DNA of 64,000 nt from Anaerosporobacter faecicola (GCF_012070565.1 NZ_JAAQRO010000006.1:52204-116203); one strand, 5' to 3'. Positions 18,777 through 28,927 are shown, numbered from the stretch's first letter. The notes: generated by a model from the sequence alone, not told the origin. A program made the numbers and translations.

Positions 18777-18805
18777 AATTTACCACTGTTCCTATTCTTT
18801 GTCAA
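18777..18805 (-). promoter_or_regulatory. aspS2 promoter
   Basis: TTGACA (18800-18805), 17-bp spacer, TAAATT (18777-18782). Transcription would begin near 18770, about 50 bases before the leader peptide. Confidence 0.75.
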
Positions 18806-18933
18806 TATCTTCAACTAGTCTTCCCATTATGACGCCGTCCTTCCATATTGCTCACCTTTTGCTTATTCCTATCCCCACCTAAGATATTGGTTTGTCTAAA
18901 ACTTGAAAGCTTCTTGTTAATCTTCCACAAGGT

Positions 18934-18970
18934 AGTTGCACAGGAAGATTGTATTCCTTCCTGTGCAACT
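18934..18970. terminator. Perfect 14-bp hairpin downstream of trpA
   Basis: Arms AGTTGCACAGGAAG/CTTCCTGTGCAACT with a 9-base loop, 63 bases after the trpA stop. No U-run follows on either strand, so it may be an RNA-stabilising 3' hairpin or a Rho-type or processing site rather than an intrinsic terminator. Otherwise 18806-19032 holds nothing clear. Confidence 0.45.
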
Positions 18971-19032
18971 TGTTAAGATCCAGATGGTAAAACTCTACTA
19001 GATTACCAAGTATAGTTCTGTCAAGCAAGTTA

Positions 19033-19803
19033 CTAAGAGCAAAATTGCTGTCTTTCGTTAACGTAAGTGTAGATTTCTTTACCTGCATCCTCTCCGTATC
19101 TCGCTATGAGCTTAGTAATTGCACTTCCAATAATTATACCATCTGCAAGAGTGCAGTATTCCTTAACCTGTTCTTTTGTATGAATACCAAATCCAATTGC
19201 AACAGGAGTATTCGTAACTCTACGAATTCTTTCTACAATCTCCCCTACATTGGTCTTGATTTCATTTCGCACACCTGTTACTCCCATGGAGGATACTACA
19301 TATAAGAATCCTTCTGATTCTTTTGCAATCATTTCAATTCGATCTCCCGAAGTAGGTGCAATCATGGAAACAAGTTTGATTCCATATTCTTTTGTAATTG
19401 ACGCCAATTCTTCTTTTTCTTCAAATGGCATATCTGGAATAATTAGTCCATCAATCCCTACTGCCTGACAACGTTTGCAAAATCGCTCTTTTCCATAACG
19501 GAAGATAGGATTTAGGTATGTTAGAAACACCAATGGGATTTCCGTCTTCTGACGCAGAGAAGCTACCATATCAAATACCCGATCGGTCGTGCAGCCTGCA
19601 TTAAGTGCACGTATATTCGCTTCCTGTATAACGGACCCTTCTGCAATGGGATCTGAAAACGGAATTCCTATCTCCACCAAGCCAGCTCCTGCCCGTTCCA
19701 TTTCAAGAATAAATTCCTCTGTCTTGTCTAAGGAAGGATCACCTGCCGTTACAAAACCGATAAATACCTTTTTTTTCTCAAATGCTTTTCCAATTCTACT
19801 CAT
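19033..19803 (-). CDS. trpA: Tryptophan synthase alpha subunit
   Basis: Cleaves indole-3-glycerol phosphate to indole and glyceraldehyde 3-phosphate, and channels indole to TrpB. 256 residues as a TIM barrel. The catalytic Glu is in [11 protein letters not shown] (about residue 48) and the Asp in [12 protein letters not shown] (about 125). ATG 19803 ([11 protein letters not shown]) overlaps the trpB stop by 8 bases, with GGTGATTTAC as Shine-Dalgarno. Last gene of the trp operon. Confidence 0.97.
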   Translation of the reverse strand: MSRIGKAFEKKKVFIGFVTAGDPSLDKTEEFILEMERAGAGLVEIGIPFSDPIAEGSVIQEANIRALNAGCTTDRVFDMVASLRQKTEIPLVFLTYLNPIFRYGKERFCKRCQAVGIDGLIIPDMPFEEKEELASITKEYGIKLVSMIAPTSGDRIEMIAKESEGFLYVVSSMGVTGVRNEIKTNVGEIVERIRRVTNTPVAIGFGIHTKEQVKEYCTLADGIIIGSAITKLIARYGEDAGKEIYTYVNERQQFCS

Positions 19804-20980
19804 GTAAATCACCCCCCCTATATCTAGCAATTGCAGCTACATCCTTATCTCCACGACCAGACAAACAGCAGATGATGATCTGGTCTTTTTTCATTTTTGG
19901 TGCAATTTTCATTACATGCGCTACTGCATGGCAGCTTTCAATTGCTGCAATGATTCCTTCCTGTTTCGCTATGTATTCAAATGCTTTTACAGCTTCATCA
20001 TCAGTAATCGGTACATATTGTGCTCTTCCTGCATCATGAAGATAGGCATGTTCCGGTCCAATTCCCGGATAATCTAAGCCCGCTGATATAGAGTATACCG
20101 GTGCAATCTGGCCATATTCATCTTGACAAAAATAAGATTTCATTCCATGGAAGATTCCTTCGGTACCTGTAGCAATGGTTGCCGCAGTTTCTTTTGTATG
20201 AATCCCATGCCCAGCTGCTTCACAACCTATTAATTGAACGTTTTTATCTTTGATAAAGTGATAGAACATTCCCATAGAGTTACTGCCACCCCCGCAGCAA
20301 GCCATAACCACGTCAGGAAGTTTCCCCTCTGCTGCTAAAATCTGCTCTTTCGCTTCTCTACTAATAACACTTTGGAAATCTCGAACCATCGTTGGAAATG
20401 GATGTGGCCCCATTACAGATCCCAGAACATATAACGTATCATCTACTCGATTTGTCCATTCTCTCATACAGTCATTTACTGCATCTTTTAATGTCATGGT
20501 TCCTGTTGTAACAGGGTGAACACGTGCCCCCAATAGTTCCATACGATATACGTTAAGCGCTTGGCGAACGGTGTCTTCTTTTCCCATAAAAATCTCACAA
20601 TCCAAATCAAGAAGTGCAGCTGCTGTCGCTGTTGCAACGCCATGCTGCCCCGCTCCGGTTTCCGCAATGATCCTCTTCTTTCCCATCTTCTTCGCCAATA
20701 ATGCCTGCCCCAGTACATTATTGATCTTATGGGAGCCTGTGTGATTCAGATCCTCTCTCTTAAAATAGATCTTCGCTCCGCCCAAATCTTTTGTCATTTT
20801 TTCTGCATAATATAAGAGGGAAGGTCTTCCTGCATATTCATTTAATAATGTTGATAATTCCTTTTGAAAAGCTTCATCATTCTTGTAAAACTCATACTCT
20901 TTCTCAATTTTGATCAACTCATTCATTAATGTCTCAGGAACATACTGTCCACCATGAATCCCAAATCTCCCTTTACTCAT
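19796..20980 (-). CDS. trpB: Tryptophan synthase beta subunit
   Basis: A PLP enzyme condensing indole with serine to tryptophan. 394 residues. The PLP Lys is in HTGSHKINN (about residue 83), the phosphate-binding loop is [12 protein letters not shown] and [10 protein letters not shown] is conserved. This is the standard TrpB1 type that partners TrpA. AAGGAG precedes the ATG. It follows trpF after a 102-base gap and is translationally coupled to trpA. Confidence 0.98.
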   Translation of the reverse strand: MSKGRFGIHGGQYVPETLMNELIKIEKEYEFYKNDEAFQKELSTLLNEYAGRPSLLYYAEKMTKDLGGAKIYFKREDLNHTGSHKINNVLGQALLAKKMGKKRIIAETGAGQHGVATATAAALLDLDCEIFMGKEDTVRQALNVYRMELLGARVHPVTTGTMTLKDAVNDCMREWTNRVDDTLYVLGSVMGPHPFPTMVRDFQSVISREAKEQILAAEGKLPDVVMACCGGGSNSMGMFYHFIKDKNVQLIGCEAAGHGIHTKETAATIATGTEGIFHGMKSYFCQDEYGQIAPVYSISAGLDYPGIGPEHAYLHDAGRAQYVPITDDEAVKAFEYIAKQEGIIAAIESCHAVAHVMKIAPKMKKDQIIICCLSGRGDKDVAAIARYRGGDLHE

Positions 20981-21082
20981 CTTTCGACTCCTTTTCTTCT
21001 ATAATAATATGTCGTATTAACTAGGCAACCATAAGCGCATAACGCAGTTGTATATATTGCAAATGTCATGTTCGTCCACTAA

Positions 21083-21709
21083 TCAACAGGTTCGAATAAT
21101 CTCCACAAATTGTTTAATCTTTTCTTCCTCTTTGTACCCATTGGTTTCTAATCCACTACTTGCGTCTATGCCATATGGCTGAACTCTTGCAATTGCTTCT
21201 TCCACATTGGATACCGTAATTCCACCAGCTAAAAAGAAAGGTTTCTTCATCTGATGAATCAGATTCCAGTCAAAGGTCTTACCATTCCCCCCTTCACAAT
21301 CCACCGAATAGGTATCCAACAATAGATATTCACAATCGTAGTCCTGCGCTCTTTTGATATCTTCTGCATCTTTCACACGAACTGCTTTGATGATTCCTTT
21401 CTGTTCAGTCTTTAGCAGCTTTCGTAGACAATCAATATATGTCTGGTCTTCCTCTCCATGTAGCTGCGCATATTGAATGACATCTCGATTCAATAAATTC
21501 GCTACCTGTTCAACAGGTTGATTCACAAAAACACCAACAGAAAGGATGGTTGGATCTAACGCTTTCCGCAGTTGTTCTGCCTGTTGTGCTGTAACTTGTC
21601 GTTTGCTTTTGGCAAATACAAATCCTATGTAATCCGGTTTATAGTTATTCACATACTCCACGTCTTCTTGACGACGTAATCCACAAATCTTTATCTTCGT
21701 TGTTGACAA
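21083..21709 (-). CDS. trpF: Phosphoribosylanthranilate isomerase
   Basis: Isomerises N-(5-phosphoribosyl)anthranilate to CdRP, the third step after anthranilate. 208 residues as a TIM barrel. The general base Cys is in KICGL (about residue 9) and the acid Asp in LLLDTYS (about 130). The start is TTG at 21709, 5 bases after the trpC stop; TAGGAG inside the trpC end serves as ribosome site, so the genes are coupled. Confidence 0.95.
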   Translation of the reverse strand: MSTTKIKICGLRRQEDVEYVNNYKPDYIGFVFAKSKRQVTAQQAEQLRKALDPTILSVGVFVNQPVEQVANLLNRDVIQYAQLHGEEDQTYIDCLRKLLKTEQKGIIKAVRVKDAEDIKRAQDYDCEYLLLDTYSVDCEGGNGKTFDWNLIHQMKKPFFLAGGITVSNVEEAIARVQPYGIDASSGLETNGYKEEEKIKQFVEIIRTC

Positions 21710-21714
21710 ATTCC

Positions 21715-22509
21715 TCAGCTCCTACTACTTTGTATGAATTCTGTTAATTTTCTTCTTCGATTGGAAGAAGTCATCATTGCCTCTCCTATCAATACACCAT
21801 CTACACCATTTGCAACTAATTCCTTCACATCTTCTTCTGTCCTAATCCCACTCTCGGAAACAAATAAAATATCCGATGGTACCTTATTTCTTAATCGTAT
21901 ACTATTGTGCATATCTACCTGAAAGGTCTTCAAATTTCTGTTATTCACACCAAGAATACTTACACCTGCTTGTAGAGCACGTTTGACTTCCTCCTCATCA
22001 TGAACTTCTACCAGTGCCGCTAGATGTAAGGATTCCGCTAATTGCCTATATTCAAGTAATTGTTGATCTGTTAGGATCGAACATATTAGTAAGATTGCAC
22101 TTGCTCCAATTACCTTTGCTTCATAAATCTGGTATGCATCTACTGTGAAATCTTTTCGTAAAATTGGTAGAGAAACCGTCTTAGAAATCTCCGTCAGATA
22201 TACATTCTTTCCCTGAAAGTAATCTGGTTCTGTTAATACTGATATGGCACTGGCTCCTGCTGCTTCATAATCCTTGGCAATCTCTAGATAGGGAAATGTA
22301 CTTGAGATTAATCCTTTTGATGGAGATGCTTTTTTTACCTCGCAGATGAAGGATAACCCTTCTTTTCGCAATGCCTTTTCAAATATATCTCCATTTTCTT
22401 GAATAACACAGGCAAGTGCCAGTTGTTTCATTGTTTCTAGGGGGATTGTTTTCTTTTGCTCTCTTACTCGAATCATTGCCTTTTGCGCAATCTCTTCTAA
22501 TATAGTCAA
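21715..22509 (-). CDS. trpC: Indole-3-glycerol phosphate synthase
   Basis: Converts CdRP to indole-3-glycerol phosphate. 264 residues as a TIM barrel. The catalytic Lys is in FICEVKKASPSKG (about 55-60), with later LRKDFTVD and LVEVHDEEE. The start is TTG at 22509 with an excellent AAGGAGGGAG 6 bases upstream. 17 bases separate it from trpD. Confidence 0.97.
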   Translation of the reverse strand: MTILEEIAQKAMIRVREQKKTIPLETMKQLALACVIQENGDIFEKALRKEGLSFICEVKKASPSKGLISSTFPYLEIAKDYEAAGASAISVLTEPDYFQGKNVYLTEISKTVSLPILRKDFTVDAYQIYEAKVIGASAILLICSILTDQQLLEYRQLAESLHLAALVEVHDEEEVKRALQAGVSILGVNNRNLKTFQVDMHNSIRLRNKVPSDILFVSESGIRTEEDVKELVANGVDGVLIGEAMMTSSNRRRKLTEFIQSSRS

Positions 22510-22526
22510 TGTATACTCCCTCCTTG

Positions 22527-23537
22527 TTATATTGTTTGACTTAACGTAATAAATTGTTCTAATTGCGCTTTCGCTGCTCCACTTGCAATTGTTTGTTTTG
22601 CTTTCTCTATAGCTTCGTCCATAGTCAAATCATCGGTAGCAACATAGATGGCTGCCCCTGCATTAAGAATGACCGCATCCGTCTTTGGACCTTTCTCTCC
22701 ATTTAATATTGCCCTTGCAATGTCTGCATTCTCTGCGGGTTCTCCACCAACCAGCTCTTCTTTTTTACATCTCGTAAAGCCAAACTGTTCTGGCGTGATT
22801 GTATAGGAACGAAAACCATCCTTCTTAAACTCACAGACTTTTGTTGGGGCACTCATGGAAATCTCATCAATGCTGTCTTCTCCATAAACAACCATTGCCT
22901 TCTTAACCCCAAGGTTTTGTAAAACATGTGCAAGAGGTTCTACCAAATCTGCACTATAGACGCCCAATAGCTGCATACTAGCTCCCGCTGGATTCGCTAG
23001 TGGTCCTAATACATTGAACAATGTTCGGATCCCCATTTCTTTTCGAACAGGACCGACAAAACGCATTGCTGTATGATACTTTTGTGCAAATAGAAAGCAC
23101 ATATTGATCTCTTTCAATAGCATGGCGCTCTTTTCCGGTTCAAGGTCAATCTTCACACCTAACGCTTCCAAACAGTCAGCTGTTCCACATTTGCTAGATG
23201 CCGCACGGTTTCCATGCTTGGCAACTGGGATTCCCGTTGCCGATACCACGATCGACGCTAAGGTAGAGATATTAAAGGTATTCGAACCATCTCCACCTGT
23301 ACCTACAATTTCTAATACATCTAGGTCATTGAGGAAACGTTCACAATGCTTTCGCATGACTCTTGCTGCAGCAGTAATCTCCTCGATTGTCTCCCCTTTC
23401 ATTGCCATTGCCGTTAAGAATGACGACTTCTGGGCATCGGTTGCTTCATTTGTCATAATCTCATTCATAACAGCTTCTGTCATTTCTTCCGTTAGATTTT
23501 CCTTCTTAGCCAGTAATGCAATTGCTTCTTTGATCAT
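22527..23537 (-). CDS. trpD: Anthranilate phosphoribosyltransferase
   Basis: Transfers phosphoribosyl from PRPP to anthranilate. 336 residues, separate from TrpG. The PRPP loop [14 protein letters not shown] (about 81-94), [12 protein letters not shown] and [12 protein letters not shown] are diagnostic. AGGAGAAGG precedes the ATG. The 13-base gap after trpG supports one operon. Confidence 0.97.
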   Translation of the reverse strand: MIKEAIALLAKKENLTEEMTEAVMNEIMTNEATDAQKSSFLTAMAMKGETIEEITAAARVMRKHCERFLNDLDVLEIVGTGGDGSNTFNISTLASIVVSATGIPVAKHGNRAASSKCGTADCLEALGVKIDLEPEKSAMLLKEINMCFLFAQKYHTAMRFVGPVRKEMGIRTLFNVLGPLANPAGASMQLLGVYSADLVEPLAHVLQNLGVKKAMVVYGEDSIDEISMSAPTKVCEFKKDGFRSYTITPEQFGFTRCKKEELVGGEPAENADIARAILNGEKGPKTDAVILNAGAAIYVATDDLTMDEAIEKAKQTIASGAAKAQLEQFITLSQTI

Positions 23538-23550
23538 ATTCCTTCTCCTC

Positions 23551-24123
23551 TCAACTTTTAATATCTAAAAAATTACGAATCATAGTCATTCCCTGTGGCG
23601 TTAATATGGACTCTGGATGAAATTGAAGTCCGTACGTATCAAACTTCTTATGTTTTACTGCCATAACTTCGTTTTCTTTGGTTTTTGCAAGAATTATGAG
23701 TTCCTCCGGAATAGTATCTTCTACGGCTATTAAAGAATGGTACCTTGCAACGAGAAGTTGTTTTGGTAAATCCTTAAAAATCTTACAGCTTTGCTCTACT
23801 TCAATCTCTGATTGTTTCCCATGCATTAGATGCTCTGCATAGGAAATGGTTGCTCCGAATTCCTGACAGATTGCCTGATGTCCAAGACATACGCCAAGGA
23901 TTGGTACCTTGCCTGTGAAGTAACGAATTACTTTTCTACAGATTCCTGCATCTTCTGGTCTACCAGGTCCAGGAGAAACAATAATATGAGAAGGTTTCAT
24001 ATGTGCAATCTCCTCAACCGTTCTTTCATCATTTCGTATTACACAGATTTCTGAATCAAGTGTTCCAATTAATTGATATAGATTATAAGAAAAACTATCA
24101 TAATTATCGATCAATACGATCAT
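23551..24123 (-). CDS. trpG: Anthranilate synthase component II (glutamine amidotransferase)
   Basis: Supplies ammonia to TrpE. 190-residue class I amidotransferase. The nucleophile Cys is in GVCLGHQAI (about residue 80) and the His-Glu pair in [12 protein letters not shown] 24123 ([11 protein letters not shown]) is chosen for its GGAGG; longer forms would run into trpE. A PabA role in folate synthesis cannot be excluded, since no separate pabA is seen here. Confidence 0.96.
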   Translation of the reverse strand: MIVLIDNYDSFSYNLYQLIGTLDSEICVIRNDERTVEEIAHMKPSHIIVSPGPGRPEDAGICRKVIRYFTGKVPILGVCLGHQAICQEFGATISYAEHLMHGKQSEIEVEQSCKIFKDLPKQLLVARYHSLIAVEDTIPEELIILAKTKENEVMAVKHKKFDTYGLQFHPESILTPQGMTMIRNFLDIKS

Positions 24124-24137
24124 ACTACCCCTCCTCA

Positions 24138-25595
24138 CTAGATTTTCTTCTGCCCTTCTTCTATTGCATTAATCACCGCTCTTGCCTTATTCATACATTC
24201 CATAAATTCCTTTTCCGGTACACTGTCTGCTACAATTCCAGCACCTGAACGTATAAATACTTTCCCGTTCTTCTTATAGGCAATCCGTATAGCAATGCAA
24301 GTATCCATATTTCCTGTAAAATCCAGATATCCAATGGCTCCTCCATAGATACCACGTTTGTTATCCTCTAGTTCATTAATAATCTCCATTGCTCGAATCT
24401 TAGGAGCTCCTGATAAGGTTCCTGCTGGCAATACGGCATCGATGGCATCAATATTGCTAAATGGTTCCTGTATCGTTGAGGCTACAGTGGAACCAATATG
24501 CATCACATGGGAGAATCGCTGAATCTCCATATATTTCTCCACTTGTACCGAACCAAACTTACTGATCTTTCCTAGATCATTGCGTCCTAGATCCACTAAC
24601 ATATTGTGTTCTGCTCGTTCTTTCTCATCTGCTAGTAATTCTTTCTCTAACATCGCATCTTCTTTCAAACTTTTTCCTCTTGGTCTCGTTCCGGCCAAAG
24701 GGAAAGTATGCAAGGTCCCCTGTTCCAATTTCACCAAAGTCTCCGGTGATGCTCCTGCCACTTCCATATCATCACTACTAAAATAAAACATATATGGAGA
24801 AGGATTCGTCGTACGAAGATAACGATAAGCATTAAGTAAGCTGCCTTCATAATTTGCTTCTAATCGATTAGACAGTACCACTTGAAAGATATCCCCTTCA
24901 TAGATATACCGTTTTGCCTTCTCCACCATCTCGCAGTATGCATCTTTTGAAAACAGTGGAACAAATTCTGATGTTTTCCTCCCTGGTGCTTCCATTAATT
25001 TATCTCCGGTCTTGATTAGGTTCACCATTTCATTTAGTTCTTTTTCACATCTGGTATAATCCTCTTCTAGATTTGCTACATTTGCATTGGCAATTACATA
25101 TATCTTCTGTTTCACATTATCAAATGCTATGACTTTGTCGAATAACATAAGATCCACATCACAAAACTGTTCTTCATCATTGGCAGTCATTTTCAATTTT
25201 GGTTCCTTGTATTTGGCATAATCATAAGCAAAATATCCAACCAATCCTCCTGTAAACGTTGGTAGCTCCTCAATTCTTGGACTGGTATATTGACTGAGTA
25301 TCCTCTTAATACATTCTCCAGGATCTCCTTTTTCCATTTTCTCTTTCTGTTCATTCCTAATATGGATCATTCCGTCTTTACAGGTAATTTCCATCTTTGG
25401 ATCATATCCAAGATACGTATATCTCCCCCAGATTTCCTGATTTTCTACACTCTCAAGTAGGTAACAGTGCCTGCTTACTTTCTTTAGCGCTTGTAATACT
25501 TCAATTGGTGTGCGTACATCTGCTAAAATTTCCGTATAGATGGGAACGACTTGAAATCCTTTTGCACATTCCTTTGCCTGCGTTATTGTAATCAT
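24138..25595 (-). CDS. trpE: Anthranilate synthase component I
   Basis: Makes anthranilate from chorismate with ammonia from TrpG. 485 residues with an N-terminal regulatory domain. The LLES motif (CYLLESVEN, about residue 47) is the known tryptophan feedback site, so allosteric inhibition is expected. The chorismate-binding core contains AGTRPRGK, LGRNDLGKI and IRSGAGIVADS. Shine-Dalgarno GGAAAGGAAG. First gene of the trp operon, directly behind the T-box. Confidence 0.97.
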   Translation of the reverse strand: MITITQAKECAKGFQVVPIYTEILADVRTPIEVLQALKKVSRHCYLLESVENQEIWGRYTYLGYDPKMEITCKDGMIHIRNEQKEKMEKGDPGECIKRILSQYTSPRIEELPTFTGGLVGYFAYDYAKYKEPKLKMTANDEEQFCDVDLMLFDKVIAFDNVKQKIYVIANANVANLEEDYTRCEKELNEMVNLIKTGDKLMEAPGRKTSEFVPLFSKDAYCEMVEKAKRYIYEGDIFQVVLSNRLEANYEGSLLNAYRYLRTTNPSPYMFYFSSDDMEVAGASPETLVKLEQGTLHTFPLAGTRPRGKSLKEDAMLEKELLADEKERAEHNMLVDLGRNDLGKISKFGSVQVEKYMEIQRFSHVMHIGSTVASTIQEPFSNIDAIDAVLPAGTLSGAPKIRAMEIINELEDNKRGIYGGAIGYLDFTGNMDTCIAIRIAYKKNGKVFIRSGAGIVADSVPEKEFMECMNKARAVINAIEEGQKKI

Positions 25596-25699
25596 ACTTT
25601 CCTTCCTTTCTTATACTGGTTAATTATTACGTTGCTCCATCTCGCTATGAGGAGAGTGTAATCAAAGGGGACAAGACCTAAAGATCCATAAAAAAGTAT

Positions 25700-26012
25700 A
25701 AAAAAACGCCCCTGATTATTGCATATACAATAATCAAGGACGGTTATAATTACATTATACCGCGGTGCCACCTTGAGTTCATGGTTTCCCACACACTTAG
25801 CGAAATACTATCATATTCCCGGCAACTGACGTATGCCCACACGTCATGGAATACTAGGAGTAACTACTCTTTTCACCATGCCCTCGGTGGTCCATTTAAT
25901 GAACTGCATCTCTGTAAGGCTCTCACCCTCCCTCACTCTCTGTAAGCGCATCTTTCATTTTTATCTCCACCTCAACGGTTTCAACCATATTTAGTTTTGA
26001 ATTGGTAATTGA
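25700..26012 (-). promoter_or_regulatory. Tryptophan T-box riboswitch leader
   Basis: On the minus strand AAGGTGGCACCGCGG (25774-25760) is the T-box sequence that reads uncharged tRNA acceptor ends. Upstream is a typical stem I with a purine-rich GAGGGAGGGTGAGAGCC stretch and a probable specifier UGG (25894-25892, in AAATGGACC), consistent with tRNA-Trp. The terminator arms, about 25705-25745, are followed by a run of U. Uncharged tRNA-Trp should stabilise the antiterminator and switch on trpE-A. Confidence 0.92.
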
Positions 26013-26017
26013 GTTAT

Positions 26018-26045
26018 ATTATACACAACTGATAGGAAATGTCAA
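26018..26045 (-). promoter_or_regulatory. trp operon promoter
   Basis: TTGACA (26040-26045), 16-bp spacer, TATAAT (26018-26023): near-consensus sigma-A. The remaining stretch to 26249 is AT-rich with no recognised feature. Confidence 0.85.
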
Positions 26046-26249
26046 TTGGTTTTCTAAAAATTTTCTTTTCCAATGTAAAGAGTTAATATTCTAAAGTTTT
26101 TCGTGCTTTTCTGACAAGCGCCGGTTGCTATGTTCCGTTGAATCCTTTGTTTTGAATACATTTGTTAGACAATTCAAATTCATAAATTAACACATACATT
26201 ATTATACAAAACTCAGAATAAAACGTTACCGTTTTTGATTACTCTTTTA

Positions 26250-27077
26250 CTACATTCTTTGACAATGTTCACAATAATAAATTGTTCCTCCAAGATAACT
26301 TCCTTTGTGCAGTTCATATCCACATTGCGGACATGGTGTCCAGACTGTTTTCTTACTAAGCCACGTTTGGTATGTTCCTTCAACTCCAAAAAGGTCCTTT
26401 TCTGTATCTCGTCCACCTTTCTGGCACATCTCTTTCACTGTATCACGTAGACAGGTATATAATTTCTTTAATTCTTCCTCAGAAACCGTTGCCATGTCGC
26501 ATTTTGGGTGAAGTCCAGCATGGTAGAGAATATCCTGCAAGGTTCCATTTCCAATTCCGGGGAAACGTTGTTGAGTTCCTAAGAAGGCTTTTGCAGACAC
26601 TTTTTTCCCCCCTGATTGGTTATAGATCTGTTTAAAATACGCATATGTAAAGCGATCATCTAATGGAGAAGGTTTTTCCTTTGAACCGATATAATAGTCT
26701 CCATCATAGGTTCCTTCTTCGAATATTCCCACTGCACCATACATCTGAACCGATACACTAATAGCTGTATCATCATCAAAGATCATCATAAACTGATGCT
26801 TCTTTGGAAATTTCTTCGAATTATCATAGTAGCGAGGATACGCTCCGTCAGAAAATGTAACTCGAACCGTCTCTAATTCCAGTTCAATAATTCCTCCATA
26901 TTGCTTCGCACCTGTTACTTGCTTTCCTTCTAAAAGTTCTTCAAACGTTTCCCGCTCTCCCCAGAACCACATAAACTTGTGAGGACTATGCAGTACAACA
27001 ATCTCACTTACAATCTTTCCTACCAGTGATTTTCTCATTTGTTCTGCTATAGTATAGCTTTCTGCGATTTCTAACAT
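26250..27077 (-). CDS. Formamidopyrimidine-DNA glycosylase-like protein, catalytic N-terminus altered
   Basis: 275 residues with the Fpg/Nei layout: N-terminal beta-sandwich, helix-two-turn-helix (FPGIGNGTLQDILYHAG, about 170-186) and a C-terminal zinc finger with C-X2-C and C-X2-C (CPQCGYELHKG, YYCEHCQ). The catalytic Pro2 of MutM (MPELPE) is replaced: the start reads MLEIAE, keeping Glu3 and Glu6 only. The conserved Lys of the RRGK turn reads KQYGG, and the zinc-finger Arg appears absent. It may bind DNA lesions or structures without classic glycosylase chemistry. ATG 27077 is preferred over 27089. Confidence 0.82.
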   Translation of the reverse strand: MLEIAESYTIAEQMRKSLVGKIVSEIVVLHSPHKFMWFWGERETFEELLEGKQVTGAKQYGGIIELELETVRVTFSDGAYPRYYDNSKKFPKKHQFMMIFDDDTAISVSVQMYGAVGIFEEGTYDGDYYIGSKEKPSPLDDRFTYAYFKQIYNQSGGKKVSAKAFLGTQQRFPGIGNGTLQDILYHAGLHPKCDMATVSEEELKKLYTCLRDTVKEMCQKGGRDTEKDLFGVEGTYQTWLSKKTVWTPCPQCGYELHKGSYLGGTIYYCEHCQRM

Positions 27078-27189
27078 AAATAATATCACCTTGCCTCTCT
27101 ATAAAAGATACTCCCCTTGAATAGTCTTTTATGTACATAGTCTTACATTGTGGGATATTCTAATTTTGCAAATCCACATTATATCTAAC

Positions 27190-27906
27190 TTAGCGTCTAA
27201 ACTGAGCATTCTTCGTCCCCAAGCAAAATGGACAGATATCTCTACATGTATGACATTTGATCCGCCAGTCTCCCTCTCCAACCGATCCAAATGCATAATT
27301 CCAACACGCCATTTGGTTCATTTCCTGCGATTGCAGGGCGGATGCAGGGCAAGCTTCCACGCATAAATTGCAATCGTTACAAATCGGCTCCTTACAAAGT
27401 GGATCTGCTTCTAGCTTTGCTTCTGTTAAGATGACACTTAACCAAACCATATTGCCGTATTCTGGCGTCAACAGCAATGTATTTCTCCCAATCACACCCA
27501 AACCTGCTGCCTGTGCGCAATGTTTTCCTGATACAATGTTACGATGTCGCCCCGTTACTTCATCATATTCACTTGGTCCATTTGTTCCCGTAGGAACAGC
27601 TAGAATCCCCTTCTCCTCCATAATTGTACAAAAGTCGACTGCCATCTTATCCATACGATCCGATAACACATTCCGTACAATCGTATAAGGGATTGTTGTG
27701 TTACATGCTAATGTTCCTGACAAAAAGCGCTTGGCAAATACAATAACGGATTCACAACTTGGTAAAACATCTCTTGGATGAAACCCTTTTGGTGCTTCAT
27801 CAAAACGATCCATACTTGCTATACCACATAGATCTGCTCCTAATTCCTTTAACGTTTCTTTCACATAACTAGCATCAATATCTGTATTATTCCTCGTTTC
27901 TACCAT
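27190..27906 (-). CDS. Epoxyqueuosine reductase (QueG)-like 4Fe-4S protein
   Basis: 238 residues. N-terminal domain as in QueG/DUF1730-type cobalamin-dependent reductases (LGVIGRNTLLLTPEYG). C-terminal double 4Fe-4S domain with CNDCNLCVEACP and CHTCRDICP. It is much shorter than true QueG (about 350+, with HEAT repeats), so it is probably a paralogue of unknown substrate rather than the queuosine enzyme. Start ATG 27906 has GGGGGGATA upstream. Confidence 0.75.
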   Translation of the reverse strand: MVETRNNTDIDASYVKETLKELGADLCGIASMDRFDEAPKGFHPRDVLPSCESVIVFAKRFLSGTLACNTTIPYTIVRNVLSDRMDKMAVDFCTIMEEKGILAVPTGTNGPSEYDEVTGRHRNIVSGKHCAQAAGLGVIGRNTLLLTPEYGNMVWLSVILTEAKLEADPLCKEPICNDCNLCVEACPASALQSQEMNQMACWNYAFGSVGEGDWRIKCHTCRDICPFCLGTKNAQFRR

Positions 27907-28084
27907 TCTATATCCCCCCTTCTATTTCGTTTATAGACTCCTACAAAAACGGAACCTGATATAAAATAGTATACCATATAAACCTGACACCCTGTGTCAT
28001 ATATATCGAATCTTTTCCCCTATTCTTCAATCTTTACTTGGTAATAATACATTTGTTTTGCAACCTTTATCTCCGCAACACATA

Positions 28085-28143
28085 ACAAAAGCTGACCTTC
28101 GTGTAGGATAATATAAAATTATTCACGACAAGCCAGCTTTTAT
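28085..28143 (-). terminator. Terminator of lgt
   Basis: Minus-strand hairpin AAAGCTGGCTTGTCGTG/CACGAAGGTCAGCTTT followed by TGTTATG, immediately after the lgt stop. Confidence 0.7.
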
Positions 28144-28147
28144 TTCT

Positions 28148-28927
28148 TTATTCCATTGTCTTCTCTACAATACGGTCAGCAGGTAGTCCCTTCTTTTTAT
28201 TCGCAATGAATAAGATTACTGCAATAATCACAAAGAATATGGAGATGAATTGAGATGTTGATAGGAAACCAACTGCTCCACGTTCATCATCTCGCAGGAA
28301 TTCAATAAGAAACCGTCCAATTCCATAAAGTGCAAGATACATTGCCGCGGTATCCCCTTTGTATTTTGCTTTCTTCGCAAATAGAATCAACACTCCGGCA
28401 ATAACAAAATCCCCTGCTGCGGAAAATAACTGCGTTGGTAATAGTTTTACACCAGTTGGTGCCATACTATTTGCAGGGAATTCCACACCTAAGAAACAAT
28501 CGGTTTCACTACCATAACAACAACCTGCCATAAAACAACCAATACGTCCAAACCCTTGGGCAATGGATATGGAAGGCATAACAATATCAAAATAACTTGA
28601 AAATCTTACTTTTTTATGTATGCAGTAGAACATACATAATAAAACTCCAGATATGATTCCTCCATATACAACAAATCCTTCTGAACCTAGTACTTCCAAT
28701 GGATTTTCCAAGAAGTCTTTGAAGCTTACAATTACGAATAACAATTTTGCTCCAATAAATCCGCCAATAATTGCTATCAATGCAATATCTATAATGATCT
28801 CTTGTTCCAATCCATATCGTTTGGCACGGTACATTGCAACCAAAACAGCTAATAAGAACCCAATGGCTATCATTAATCCATAACCATGAATCGTAAGACC
28901 ACCAATGGTTACGATATCTTTTAACAT
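28148..28927 (-). CDS. lgt: Prolipoprotein diacylglyceryl transferase
   Basis: A membrane enzyme moving diacylglyceryl from phosphatidylglycerol to the lipobox Cys of prelipoproteins. 259 residues, about seven TM helices. The Lgt signature GRIGCFMAGCCYG lies at about 130-142, GFVVYGGIISG precedes it and RFLIEFLRDDERG is near the C-terminus. GGAGATTACT precedes the ATG. It stands alone with its own terminator. Confidence 0.97.
   Translation of the reverse strand: MLKDIVTIGGLTIHGYGLMIAIGFLLAVLVAMYRAKRYGLEQEIIIDIALIAIIGGFIGAKLLFVIVSFKDFLENPLEVLGSEGFVVYGGIISGVLLCMFYCIHKKVRFSSYFDIVMPSISIAQGFGRIGCFMAGCCYGSETDCFLGVEFPANSMAPTGVKLLPTQLFSAAGDFVIAGVLILFAKKAKYKGDTAAMYLALYGIGRFLIEFLRDDERGAVGFLSTSQFISIFFVIIAVILFIANKKKGLPADRIVEKTME

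Noticed and set aside
18533..18805. T-box for aspS2
   Set aside because: No GGTGGNACCGCG-type T-box sequence or stem I is present; the leader peptide model fits better.
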